64,000 bases of DNA from Proteiniclasticum sp. (GCF_003514505.1 NZ_DOPX01000033.1:56416-120415); one strand, 5' to 3'; shown: positions 55,404-63,645, counted from the stretch's first letter. Notes: generated by a model from the letters alone, not told the origin. A program made the numbers and translations.

Positions 55404-55862
55404 ATGCGATTTGAAATCAAATCTTTTCACGAACTGACCGTCTCAGAACTATATGCCATGCTCCGATTGAGAGAAATGGTTTTTATTGTGGAACAGAACT
55501 GTCCCTATCAGGATCTCGATGACACAGACCAGAAAGCGCTTCATGTGTTTTTGTACGAAGATGAGGAACTGGCTGCCTATACCCGTATTTTCAAAAGGGG
55601 GATCAAGTATCCTGAGGCTTCCATAGGGCGTGTTGTCACAAGTCCTGTTCATCGCGGCAAAGGATATGGTGCAAAAGTAATGAAGGCATCTATAGAAGCG
55701 CTGCAAAGAATGGGAGAGCCTCATATTGTTCTATCTTCTCAAGCTTACGCAGAGAAGTTTTATGAAAAGCTGGGATTTAAAAGGACTGGAAAGGAACCCT
55801 ATCTGGAAGATGACATCCCCCATGTGGAAATGGAGTTTAAAGGAGAGTTGGAACATGAGTGA
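55404..55862 (+). CDS. elaA: GNAT family N-acetyltransferase, ElaA type
   Basis: The 152-residue protein opens with the ElaA pattern: LRLREMVFIVEQNCPYQDLD then a GNAT core with GRVVTSPVHRGKGYGAKVM (acetyl-CoA binding, about residues 75-93) and QAYAEKFYEKLGF. The acceptor substrate is unknown. GGAGG lies 8 bases upstream. It overlaps the dCMP deaminase gene by 8 bases, so the two are co-translated. Confidence 0.92.
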   Translation: MRFEIKSFHELTVSELYAMLRLREMVFIVEQNCPYQDLDDTDQKALHVFLYEDEELAAYTRIFKRGIKYPEASIGRVVTSPVHRGKGYGAKVMKASIEALQRMGEPHIVLSSQAYAEKFYEKLGFKRTGKEPYLEDDIPHVEMEFKGELEHE

Positions 55863-56346
55863 GAAAAGCTACGAAATTGTCAAAAGCACGAAACCAAAAC
55901 GGAAAAGGCAGAGCTGGAATGAATATTTCATGAGTATCGCCAAAGTTCTGGCCATGAGATCTTCCTGTGACAGAGCTTATGTAGGTGCTGTCATCGTCAA
56001 TAAGGACAACCGGATCATCGCCACTGGATATAATGGCAGCGTAGGAAGCAAAACACCACAATGTGATGATATTGGGCATGTGATGCGGGATGGACACTGC
56101 ATTGCAACACTTCATGCGGAGATTAACTGCATCGCCTATTGTGCTCGGGAAGGAATATCTTTAAAAGATTCCAAAATCTATGTCACACACTTTCCATGTC
56201 TTAACTGCACCAAAGCGCTGATCCAATCTGGTATTCGGACGATTTATTATCTGGATGACTACAGACTGGATGATTATGCGCTGGAACTTATGAGAATCAA
56301 TCAGATTGAGACAATCAAGCTTCATATGGAAGATGAAACATTGTAA
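55855..56346 (+). CDS. Deoxycytidylate (dCMP) deaminase
   Basis: The 163-residue enzyme deaminates dCMP to dUMP for dTMP synthesis. The zinc site is LHAEIN (His87, catalytic Glu89) and PCLNC (Cys115, Cys118). A basic N-terminal segment (about 10-20) precedes the core. AGGAGAG lies 7 bases upstream, and the gene starts within the end of the GNAT gene. A terminator follows. Confidence 0.94.
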   Translation: MSEKSYEIVKSTKPKRKRQSWNEYFMSIAKVLAMRSSCDRAYVGAVIVNKDNRIIATGYNGSVGSKTPQCDDIGHVMRDGHCIATLHAEINCIAYCAREGISLKDSKIYVTHFPCLNCTKALIQSGIRTIYYLDDYRLDDYALELMRINQIETIKLHMEDETL

Positions 56347-56349
56347 AGT

Positions 56350-56386
56350 AAAAAAACCTCATCCTGTTCGGATGAGGTTTTTTTTA
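56350..56386. terminator. Terminator after the dCMP deaminase gene
   Basis: AAACCTCATCC pairs with GGATGAGGTTT around GTTC-like loop bases, with A- and T-runs on both sides. Its right end overlaps the stop of the convergent 53-residue gene. Confidence 0.88.
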
Positions 56387-56545
56387 CTTGTCGAATAAAC
56401 CGCCGTTTTTCTTCATTTTCTTGGGTTTGGAAGTTCCTTGGATACTCTTTTCAGGTCTATCTGACTTCCCGTTTTTTCCGTTTCCTTGCTTCTTTGCTTC
56501 AATGATCTGAAGCATTTTTTCTCTTGCTGTATTATTCAGTGCCAT
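56384..56545 (-). CDS. Small basic protein of 53 residues, unknown
   Basis: The frame starts at ATG 56545, preceded by AAAGGGG with 7-base spacing, and ends at TAA 56384. The protein begins MALNNTAREKMLQIIEAKKQ (a predicted helix), continues with a Gly/Asn/Lys-rich low-complexity middle and ends KKNGGLFDK. It is very basic. It lies alone between the dCMP deaminase terminator and the GTPase gene; with 60 bases from its start to the GTPase stop, it could be on the GTPase transcript. I do not recognise a function. Confidence 0.72.
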   Translation of the reverse strand: MALNNTAREKMLQIIEAKKQGNGKNGKSDRPEKSIQGTSKPKKMKKNGGLFDK

Positions 56546-56605
56546 ACTTATCCCCTTTCTGATCCGCTTTTCAGTATATCCTATGAAGGAGCTAAAGAAA
56601 AGCAG

Positions 56606-57736
56606 TTATTTCTCGTAAGGTTTTTCTTTCTTAATTATCTTCATCTGCTTCTTCAATTCCTTCTGCATGAAGTCTATGATCTCACTTTGCTTCATGGTGG
56701 CATTTTTATACTCTGCAGTAGCAACAAGGACCATAAGGTTGATATAAGCATAGGCCAGCGCTGTAGTGATCAGCGCTGCTGTGCTGCCTGAAATGATTCC
56801 GCCAACCACTGTTCCTGCACCCGGAATCATTTTCAGAAGATTGCTCACAAGAGCCCTTCCGGTATAGACAGCTCCCGAAACTCCGGTAACCGATGAAACA
56901 ATGCTTGTCACAAGAGCTTTATTCATGGATACACCAAAGATGCTCGTGATTTTTGCAATCATAGCCACTTGGCTGGATGCAAGGATGGGTGCATCCGCAA
57001 ATGGAATGGGTGTGAAGCCCACCATGAAAGTTTCAGTGATAAATCCTCTGGACCATTTACGGGCAAGCTCCGCCTTTTTCATCACATCAACTTTCTGGGC
57101 GTTGATAAAAGCCGGCTCTACCTCCTCGGGCAGAAGCCTTAAAGTTTCATGGACCAAAGCTTTGAGTCCGGTGACAGGAAGCTCTTGAGAACCGATTCTA
57201 TAAGGTTTAGCCACCACTGGAATAACCTGTTCCAGCTTGAGCTTAAGGGAACAGATGTAGTCCATGAGCATGGAAGTCTCTTCCTCCAGGATGCTCTGAG
57301 TGAGCACAAGAATCACCGGCAGTTTTTCTGAAAGCTCCCGAAGAAAACCCTCCTCAAAGGACTCCAAACGATGACTGGCTGAACTGATGCAGTACCAGAC
57401 TGCATGGATTTCCTTGGATCTGTCTCCCGTGGCGCGGGCTCTCTGTATCTCTTCCAGTACTTCTTTGCGCACTTCTTTCTGTACCTGTTCGTTCAGCTCG
57501 AACCCTTTTGTATCGAAAAGAACCAATGGAATCCCTTCTTTTGTGATCCGTTCCAGATGTTTGGTCACTGGTTTTCCGATTCCTGTCTGGGTGAGATTTT
57601 CCCGGAATACCGCATTGATGAGAGTGCTTTTCCCTACACCTGTCTTTCCAGCTACTAGGATATTGACAGGCGCCATGGACTTTACCTCTTCTTCTGTTTT
57701 CTGCAATATGTCCTGAACTATATGTATAACATCCAT
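56606..57736 (-). CDS. Era-like GTPase with C-terminal membrane-associated (DUF697-type) domain
   Basis: The 376-residue protein has an Era/TrmE-like G domain: G1 GKTGVGKST (30-38), G3 DTKG (75-78). The G4 motif is unusual: VLTQS stands where NKxD is expected. The C-terminal part (about 215-345) is hydrophobic and Gly/Ala-rich (GFTPIPFADAPILASSQVAM, AGTVVGGIISGSTAALI), as in DUF697/YcjF-like proteins that attach to membranes. Role unknown. AGGAG is 9 bases upstream of the ATG. Confidence 0.82.
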   Translation of the reverse strand: MDVIHIVQDILQKTEEEVKSMAPVNILVAGKTGVGKSTLINAVFRENLTQTGIGKPVTKHLERITKEGIPLVLFDTKGFELNEQVQKEVRKEVLEEIQRARATGDRSKEIHAVWYCISSASHRLESFEEGFLRELSEKLPVILVLTQSILEEETSMLMDYICSLKLKLEQVIPVVAKPYRIGSQELPVTGLKALVHETLRLLPEEVEPAFINAQKVDVMKKAELARKWSRGFITETFMVGFTPIPFADAPILASSQVAMIAKITSIFGVSMNKALVTSIVSSVTGVSGAVYTGRALVSNLLKMIPGAGTVVGGIISGSTAALITTALAYAYINLMVLVATAEYKNATMKQSEIIDFMQKELKKQMKIIKKEKPYEK

Positions 57737-57772
57737 TCATACTCCTCATTTCGGCTTTTCTTTCAGTGTACC

Positions 57773-57800
57773 AAAAAAGAGTCTGGTTTTCACCAGACTC
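57773..57800 (-). terminator. Terminator after the NlpC/P60 gene
   Basis: GAGTCTGG (57779-57786) pairs with CCAGACTC (57793-57800); the minus strand continues TTTTTT. Confidence 0.88.
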
Positions 57801-57813
57801 CTGAATTGTTCAA

Positions 57814-59151
57814 TTAAAGTACACGTCTTGCTGTGATAAATTTGTGGTATCTCATGGTGGTGATTTCCACGCTCTTGCCAGGTCTTGGTGAGTGGACCAT
57901 GTTGCCGTTTCCGATATAGATTCCTACATGGGAGATGCTTCCACTACCAAAGAACACCAAATCTCCAGGCTGAAGGTCAGCGTAAGCTACTTTTGTGCCT
58001 ACGGTTGCCTGTGATCTGGATACTCTAGGAAGGTTAATCCCAAAGTTTCTGAATACATAAGAAGTGAATCCAGAGCAGTCAAATCCGCTTGGTGTGCTAC
58101 CACCCCATACGTACGGTGTGCCAATGAACTTGTATGCGTAGTTCAGTACTGCTTGAGCAGATGCACTGGCTGGTGCGCTGACAGATGGAGTACTTGGTTT
58201 TGAAGGTGCTGGCTGTTGAGAATTGCTGCTGTTATTTTGTGCTTGTTGAGCTTGTCTTTCCGCTTCAAGTCTTGCTGCTTCTGCCCGTCTTTCCGCTTCT
58301 CTTCTGGCTGCAGCTCTCTGGTTGAGGATTGATTTCCCCTGCTCAATGAGAGCAACCACCTTAGCATCGGTACTGTCTGTCACGATGCTGCTTCGGACAG
58401 CGCGGAGCTGGTCGATGGCCCCTTGAATCATCTCATCGCTGCTGCTGGAGTCGGCGATGATGTCGTCATTGTTTCCGATAAAATACAGTTCAGCCAATGC
58501 CAGGTTTCCAAGAATTTTCTTCTCTTCTTCTTCCATCTCTTCCAGAAGCTTTTCGGTTTCTGCCATTTTTACTTTCTGCTGTTCCAGTCGTACAACATTT
58601 TCCGCTTTCAGCACTTCAACTTCACGTTTTGCTGCATCCAGCTCTTCCTTCTGTGAAACGAGCAGATCTTTGATTGCCTGAATCTCATCTAAAAGCTGTT
58701 TGTCGATCTTTGCGAACTTGATGATGGCATCAGCGCGGGCGATAAAATCAGCGATGCTGTCAGCCCCAAGAATGGTTTCGATCATGCCGTTGTTGCCCTG
58801 CTTGTACATGGCTCTTAAACGCTCGCCATATTCTGTTTCTTTTTGGAGTAGTTCTATTTCAGTGTTTTTGATTTCTTCTGATTTTTGGGAGATTTCCTCA
58901 TCCAATCTGTTGATATTGGCATCATTTTCTTCGATTTGAATAGTAATATCTGTGATTGTGTCAGAAATTTCTGCAATCTTTCCGTCGATTTCAGCCATTT
59001 TTGCTAAAATACTCTCATACTCAGTCCGTACCGCATCCAGTTCCTGCTGCTGAACATCGGTCAGCGGTTCTGCTTTAACAGGGATAGATCCGCCATAAAC
59101 AATACTTATTGCGACTAAGGCTGCAGCTACTTTATATTTAATATTTCTCAT
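57814..59151 (-). CDS. Secreted peptidoglycan D,L-endopeptidase, CwlO/PcsB-like (NlpC/P60)
   Basis: The 445-residue protein has a signal peptide (cleavage expected after VKA, residue 27), a long coiled-coil region (about 30-285), a linker rich in Ala, Gln, Ser and Pro (about 285-330) and a C-terminal NlpC/P60 domain. The catalytic residues are Cys359 (FDCSGF), His408 (SHVGIY) and His420 (MVHSP). This matches CwlO and PcsB, which open the wall for growth and are held in check by FtsEX through the coiled coil (family knowledge). The ATG at 59151 has GGAGGT 4 bases upstream. A WalR-type box lies in its upstream region. Confidence 0.92.
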   Translation of the reverse strand: MRNIKYKVAAALVAISIVYGGSIPVKAEPLTDVQQQELDAVRTEYESILAKMAEIDGKIAEISDTITDITIQIEENDANINRLDEEISQKSEEIKNTEIELLQKETEYGERLRAMYKQGNNGMIETILGADSIADFIARADAIIKFAKIDKQLLDEIQAIKDLLVSQKEELDAAKREVEVLKAENVVRLEQQKVKMAETEKLLEEMEEEEKKILGNLALAELYFIGNNDDIIADSSSSDEMIQGAIDQLRAVRSSIVTDSTDAKVVALIEQGKSILNQRAAARREAERRAEAARLEAERQAQQAQNNSSNSQQPAPSKPSTPSVSAPASASAQAVLNYAYKFIGTPYVWGGSTPSGFDCSGFTSYVFRNFGINLPRVSRSQATVGTKVAYADLQPGDLVFFGSGSISHVGIYIGNGNMVHSPRPGKSVEITTMRYHKFITARRVL

Positions 59152-59182
59152 TTCTACCTCCAAAAAGGAAAAATTCATAATG

Positions 59183-59199
59183 ATTACAAACTTATTACA
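59183..59199 (-). promoter_or_regulatory. Candidate WalR (YycF) box
   Basis: On the minus strand TGTAAT-AAGTT-TGTAAT is a perfect match to the WalR direct repeat TGTWAH-N5-TGTWAH. It lies 32 bases before the start of a CwlO-like gene, a classic WalR target. A TATAAT on the same strand lies at 59211-59206, just upstream of the box. Confidence 0.65.
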
Positions 59200-59384
59200 G
59201 ATTGAATTATAATTTTAACTTATGAAGAACGTATAAAGTTTGCTCATTTTGTTAAAATAATCGCATCACTTTTTTTACTGTTTTATTACTATTTTTGTTG
59301 ATACTCCAATTGTTGCGAAAAATGTTGTATGGATAAGTAGAAATTCTGAAAACCATTTACTAAAATCTTTCGTCTTTCTGTCAA

Positions 59385-59420
59385 GATTCTTTGCCAACAC
59401 AAGAATCCAGGTGTTATAAT
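59385..59420 (+). promoter_or_regulatory. Promoter of the two-component system with an inverted repeat at the -35
   Basis: TTGCCA (59391-59396), 18 bases, and TATAAT (59415-59420) with TG one base before the -10. A perfect inverted repeat, GATTCTT (59385-59391) and AAGAATC (59401-59407), covers the -35. It may be an operator, possibly for the response regulator itself. Confidence 0.65.
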
Positions 59421-59445
59421 CACATCAAAGAAATGAGGTGTTAAT

Positions 59446-60135
59446 TTGAATAAAATACTGATTATTGAAGATGAACCTTCCGTATTGGAAGCAATATCCG
59501 CCTATTTAAGAAAAGAAGGTTATGAAGTCTATACTGCAGAACGCGGATACAAAGGACTTGAATACACAGAAGATATTGCCTTTGATCTGATTATTCTTGA
59601 TCTCATGTTGCCTGACATATCAGGTGAAGAAATATGCAAGAGGATTCGCGCAAAATCAAACACGTATATTTTCATGCTTACAGCGAAGTCCAGTCTTGAG
59701 GAAAGAATACGCGGCCTGGATTTAGGTGCGGACGAGTATTTGGTGAAACCATTCTCCCCTAGAGAGATTGTGGCTCGAGTCAATGCGCTCTTTAGAAGGA
59801 TCAAAGATATCCCGGAGAATAAGAATGTAGTAGCGTTCAACGGCGGAGAACTGGTCATAGACCACGACAAACGTGAAGTGCGGCTCCGTGGGGACGAAGT
59901 GGCCCTTACACCCATTGAATTTGATATCCTTACGCTGTTGTCGGAGAATCCTGGTATAGTTTTGTCCAGAGAAACGCTCATCGACCGTGTTCTTGGTCCT
60001 GATTTCGAAGGTGTGGACAGAACCATTGATGTACATATCAAGAATATCCGAAAGAAGATCGAACTGGATACAAAGAACCCCTCGTACATCATTACTGTAT
60101 TCAAGTTGGGGTACAAGTTTGGTGGTGGTCAGTAA
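59446..60135 (+). CDS. OmpR/PhoB-family response regulator
   Basis: The 229-residue protein has a receiver domain (1-118) with acidic pocket IIEDE, phosphorylated Asp52 (LDLMLPDISG) and Lys in LVKPFSPREI, then a winged-helix DNA-binding domain (about 128-228, LTPIEFDILTLLSENPG and VDRTIDVHIKNIRKKI). The start is TTG with GAGGTG 5 bases upstream. It is directly followed by the kinase gene and divergent from the CwlO-like hydrolase gene, so envelope control is plausible. Confidence 0.95.
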   Translation: MNKILIIEDEPSVLEAISAYLRKEGYEVYTAERGYKGLEYTEDIAFDLIILDLMLPDISGEEICKRIRAKSNTYIFMLTAKSSLEERIRGLDLGADEYLVKPFSPREIVARVNALFRRIKDIPENKNVVAFNGGELVIDHDKREVRLRGDEVALTPIEFDILTLLSENPGIVLSRETLIDRVLGPDFEGVDRTIDVHIKNIRKKIELDTKNPSYIITVFKLGYKFGGGQ

Positions 60136-61572
60136 TTGAGGAGCATTAAATACAAGCTCACTGTGGCCATATCAATCAGTGCTCTATTGTCTCTTCTTAT
60201 TGCTTATATCGTCATAAACCTGACGCTGAATGCACGGTTCAATGATTATCTCCAGGTGAACCAGACCAAAAGAGATGAGCGAATTATCGCCACATTCCGG
60301 GATGCCTATTTGAGGGACAAACGATGGACAAATGTTTCAGGCAAAAGTCTGGAACGTGAGGCGGAGTCTGCAAATTTTACTTTGTCTCTCTTGAATTGGG
60401 ACAAATCAGTCCTTTGGGCAATGGACCCACTAAAACTTGTTGAGAAGGAAAAAGAGATCAATCCGGATGGGGCTTTCACCATGGAACAGTATGTTCCCTA
60501 TGAGTATCCGATAAAAAGTGAGAATCAGATTCTTGGCTATGTCGTGATTGGGCAGTTCTCTCCCCTGGTGATTTCCACAGAAGACAAAAACTTTCTAAAT
60601 TCTATTACGATGAGTATTCTGATCAGCGCATTTCTCGCGGTGTTTATTATCGTTCTCATCGCGCTTTTTGTCGCAAGGCAGCTCTCAGATCCCATCGAAA
60701 GAATCTCCCATACGGCCTACAGTTTATCCATGGGTGAACTGACTGCACGAGAGCTTCAGGAAGGCGATGTGGTGGAGATTGAGACACTAAGAAACAGCAT
60801 CAACTCCCTCGGGGAAAAGCTCGATCGTCAGGATATGCTCCGTAAGCGGCTGATCACCGATGTATCTCATGAACTGAGAAATCCTCTAAACGTCCTTCAA
60901 ACAAATCTGGAAGCCATTATAGATGGGATTCTGCCAGCTACACCAGAAAGACTCCAGGCACTGAATTCAGAAGTGGTTCGTTTCGGTAAGCTTCTGGACA
61001 ATCTCAATATCTTAAAACAGTTTGAAGCAGAAAGTATGGTGTCAAAAATCGCTGTTTTGGATATCCGGCAGATCCTTCAAGATATATATCATAACTTCCA
61101 GGGCATCACCAAAGAAAAATCCATCAAGCTGAAGTTCATCCCGCAACGATCGGGTGAATTTTTGATTCTGGCGGATAAGCACTCTATTTATCAGATTATC
61201 AACAACCTGCTGCATAACGCCATCAAATTCACCCCTAGAAATGGAATGATTACCATAAAGCTGTCCAGGGATGATAAATTCTGCTACATCAGAATTAAGG
61301 ATACAGGCATCGGTATTCCAAAAGAAGACCTGCCTAATGTATTTGAGAGGTTCTATAGAGTCGATAAGTCGAGAGAACTTGTTGAAGGCAGTGGCATTGG
61401 GCTCACCATCGTCAAGAACTTTGTGAAACTGAATGGAGGGACCATAGATGTTACTTCTACAGTCGGAAAAGGGTCTACCTTTACGATCAAGTTCAGACTG
61501 TATGAAGTGGGTGGCCCCTCTATGGAAATCGCTGGCAGGTCATCGGAACTGATGGATGAAGAGAATATATGA
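60136..61572 (+). CDS. Membrane sensor histidine kinase
   Basis: The 478-residue protein has helix 1 (about 8-30), an extracytoplasmic domain of about 125 residues, helix 2 (about 157-180), a HAMP linker, the phosphoacceptor His245 (TDVSHELRNPLNVL) and the ATPase domain with NNLLHNAIKFT (N box), DTGIGIPKEDL (G1) and GSGIGLTIVKN (G2). The start is TTG immediately after the regulator stop, so translation is coupled. There is no PAS domain, unlike WalK, so it is probably a separate system. The signal is unknown. Confidence 0.94.
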   Translation: MRSIKYKLTVAISISALLSLLIAYIVINLTLNARFNDYLQVNQTKRDERIIATFRDAYLRDKRWTNVSGKSLEREAESANFTLSLLNWDKSVLWAMDPLKLVEKEKEINPDGAFTMEQYVPYEYPIKSENQILGYVVIGQFSPLVISTEDKNFLNSITMSILISAFLAVFIIVLIALFVARQLSDPIERISHTAYSLSMGELTARELQEGDVVEIETLRNSINSLGEKLDRQDMLRKRLITDVSHELRNPLNVLQTNLEAIIDGILPATPERLQALNSEVVRFGKLLDNLNILKQFEAESMVSKIAVLDIRQILQDIYHNFQGITKEKSIKLKFIPQRSGEFLILADKHSIYQIINNLLHNAIKFTPRNGMITIKLSRDDKFCYIRIKDTGIGIPKEDLPNVFERFYRVDKSRELVEGSGIGLTIVKNFVKLNGGTIDVTSTVGKGSTFTIKFRLYEVGGPSMEIAGRSSELMDEENI

Positions 61573-61579
61573 CAGGAAA

Positions 61580-61615
61580 AAGCCTCTGATACCAAATATA
61601 GGATATCAGAGGCTT
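61580..61615. terminator. Terminator between the kinase gene and ohrR
   Basis: AAGCCTCTGATA (61580-61591) pairs with TATCAGAGGCTT (61604-61615). Confidence 0.9.
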
Positions 61616-61622
61616 TCTGTTC

Positions 61623-62075
61623 TTACTTCAAAAAATTGTCTTTGGACTGATTTTCCAACTGGTCAAGGATGAGTTTCAGCTGTTCTCTCAAACCTACGAT
61701 ACCATCCAGATCCATGGGTAAACTGCATGCGATATTGTTCGGCACCTTTTCAGCTTCTTTCATCAGTTCCTTGCCTTTTTCGCTCAGATAGATGATGAGA
61801 TTACGTTCATCCCTCTTGTCTCTGGTTCGTTCGATGTTTCCATCATTCTCCAGTTTCTTCAATAGAGGTGTAAGCGTTCCTGAATCCAACCGCAGCTTGC
61901 TTCCAAGCTCCTTCAGGGATATTCCATCTTTTTCCCATAGGACAATCATCACCAGGTACTGCGTATAAGTCAGTCCCAACGGTTCCAGTAAAGGTCTGTA
62001 TATTTTTGTGATCTCTCTAGAAAAAGCATAGACTGCAAAGCACAATTGATTTTCGAGTTTTAATTCATCTATCAT
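61623..62075 (-). CDS. ohrR: MarR-family peroxide-sensing repressor, OhrR type
   Basis: The 150-residue protein matches OhrR: KLENQLCFAVYAFSREITK with the sensing Cys12 close to the N-terminus, and a winged helix with LDSGTLTPLLKKLE (recognition helix) and DKRDERNLIIYLS (wing). Oxidation of this Cys by organic peroxides releases DNA in relatives. I start at ATG 62075, with GAGGT 7 bases upstream. The usual partner gene ohr is not next to it. A near-perfect OhrR operator overlaps its promoter. Confidence 0.92.
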   Translation of the reverse strand: MIDELKLENQLCFAVYAFSREITKIYRPLLEPLGLTYTQYLVMIVLWEKDGISLKELGSKLRLDSGTLTPLLKKLENDGNIERTRDKRDERNLIIYLSEKGKELMKEAEKVPNNIACSLPMDLDGIVGLREQLKLILDQLENQSKDNFLK

Positions 62076-62100
62076 ACGTATTACCTCATGTTTTATTGTA

Positions 62101-62139
62101 TTCAATTAAATTGTATCATAAAACTGGAGTTGTTGTCAA
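62101..62139 (-). promoter_or_regulatory. ohrR promoter and OhrR operator
   Basis: On the minus strand TTGACA (62139-62134), 18 bases, TACAAT (62115-62110) with TG upstream of the -10. The operator TACAATTTAATTGAA (62115-62101) is a palindrome with one mismatch, like the TACAATT-AATTGTA type bound by Bacillus OhrR, and a further TACAAT half-site follows at 62100-62095. Autorepression is expected. Confidence 0.78.
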
Positions 62140-62152
62140 TAAACTTCCCGGA

Positions 62153-62896
62153 CTAGGTACCTAGATAGAGTCTTTGGCCTAGAAACTCAGGAAGATCTGC
62201 TTTCAGGATACGATCTGCAGCTTCTTTTATATCATAATCCAATGCTCTGAATCGAATTCTTCTTTTCACAGAATCATAGACAATATAATGGGCTTTAGGA
62301 ATCCCGTTTCTTGACTGCCCCACACTGCCCACGTTTACAACGTAATATGCATCATCCAGATAGATATCGCCATGGTGGATTGGATAAACCTCAATCTGTT
62401 CATCCTCTCTCTTTTTAAAAATGCAGGGTCTGTGCGTATGTCCGGTAAAATGAATCTTTTTACCCTGTTTTTTAAGCACATCAAAACTTTCCAAAAGAAA
62501 TGCGGAGTCTTTATTCTCAGGAAATACGTATTGAAAACTTAAAGGCTCTCCGAGCATCGCATGGCACAGTATAAAGTCCTCTACTTCAAGGATAGGAGGC
62601 AGTATTCTCATATGGTCGATGTATTCTTTAGGAATGTGCTTCATGGTGTATAAGATTCCCTTTCGGGCATTCTCGCTGAACTTTGCCAAGGTTTCTGGTA
62701 AAATGACCCCCTGTTCATGATTCCCGAGGACGCCTGTACCACCAAGCTCAAGGAACTTTTTATAGCAGAAGTAAGGATCTGCGCCATAGCCGATGATGTC
62801 TCCGACGAAAAGGACTTCATCGAATTTTTCTGTATTCAATATTTTAGTGAATGCCTGATAATTTGAGTGGATATCACTCAGAATCAAATACTTCAT
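62153..62896 (-). CDS. Metallophosphoesterase (calcineurin-like, YfcE/MJ0936-type)
   Basis: The 247-residue protein has all phosphoesterase motifs: LSDIHSNYQAF (Asp8, His10), GDIIGYG, GNHEQG, LCHAM and GHTHRP. No signal peptide. Relatives of this group hydrolyse phosphodiesters or serine/threonine phosphates; the substrate is unknown. GGAG-containing site upstream, 14 bases after the yqeC stop, so the two form an operon. Confidence 0.9.
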   Translation of the reverse strand: MKYLILSDIHSNYQAFTKILNTEKFDEVLFVGDIIGYGADPYFCYKKFLELGGTGVLGNHEQGVILPETLAKFSENARKGILYTMKHIPKEYIDHMRILPPILEVEDFILCHAMLGEPLSFQYVFPENKDSAFLLESFDVLKKQGKKIHFTGHTHRPCIFKKREDEQIEVYPIHHGDIYLDDAYYVVNVGSVGQSRNGIPKAHYIVYDSVKRRIRFRALDYDIKEAADRILKADLPEFLGQRLYLGT

Positions 62897-62910
62897 CTTC
62901 TTCGTCTCCT

Positions 62911-63645
62911 CTAATAGTTGCCTTCATACAGTATATCGTAGCGATTCTCAATAAGACTGCCTTCCAGGATGAGATCCAGATTATGAACGTCGAGTGCTTC
63001 CAGTAAAGTGGTAGCAAGAGCCTGATCCACTGCTTTCTCAACTTTATTGATATAAAGGACTTTCTTCCCTTTTGCATTCTTGAATAAGGCCTTAGGGTTC
63101 TCTACGATCTTCACAAGATCCTGTATGGTCACTAAAGATCCTATGGAAGCACCAGTCAGTTCTAAATACTTGTCCAGATGGTGGATGTTTTTGCTGTTCA
63201 CCTGTAAGCCCAACGCTTGTATATCGACGATTCCGATGGTGACATCGGTGGTCTCCGGAATCTCAGGTTCATATTCTCTAAAGCCCTTCAGCGGGCGACC
63301 GTTTGAAAAATCGCATTCAATGATTGTCTGATCGAAATGAGCAGAGATTCGTTCAATATCAGTAACCTCCAGTCCCATGACCAGATCTTTTAAGTTCTTC
63401 CCGCGGCCTATGAGATAAATTCCTGTTTTATCATAGCTGGAAAGATCATAATCTTCGCTGTAGGCGACGTCAATGAAATCAAACATCGTTTCTGCGGGTT
63501 TGATGAAGGTTGTGGTGCTGGATACCAGGATTTTCTTTTTTTTTCGTAATGACTCGGTAAGCCGGTTAATGAGGGTAGTTTTACCACCAGCACCAACCAG
63601 TGCCACATCATGGTATTTATGAAGATGTAATAACTCAGCCAGCAT
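62911..63645 (-). CDS. yqeC: YqeC-like P-loop protein (putative selenium cofactor accessory)
   Basis: The 244-residue protein has a P-loop VGAGGKTTLI (17-26), VSSTTTF after strand 2, and a YqeC-style ECDFSNGRPLKG segment followed by EPEIP. YqeC is linked by gene context in other genomes to selenium-dependent molybdenum hydroxylases; its activity is not firmly known. No selenium or molybdenum genes are in this window. The ATG at 63645 follows GGAGGAGGTG by 5 bases. On the minus strand an extended -10 (TGCTACAAT) lies about 90 bases upstream. Confidence 0.8.
   Translation of the reverse strand: MLAELLHLHKYHDVALVGAGGKTTLINRLTESLRKKKKILVSSTTTFIKPAETMFDFIDVAYSEDYDLSSYDKTGIYLIGRGKNLKDLVMGLEVTDIERISAHFDQTIIECDFSNGRPLKGFREYEPEIPETTDVTIGIVDIQALGLQVNSKNIHHLDKYLELTGASIGSLVTIQDLVKIVENPKALFKNAKGKKVLYINKVEKAVDQALATTLLEALDVHNLDLILEGSLIENRYDILYEGNY

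Noticed and set aside
62153..62164. Palindrome CTAGGTACCTAG
   Set aside because: It covers the stop codon and last codons of the phosphoesterase gene and is too short to support as a site without a second copy.
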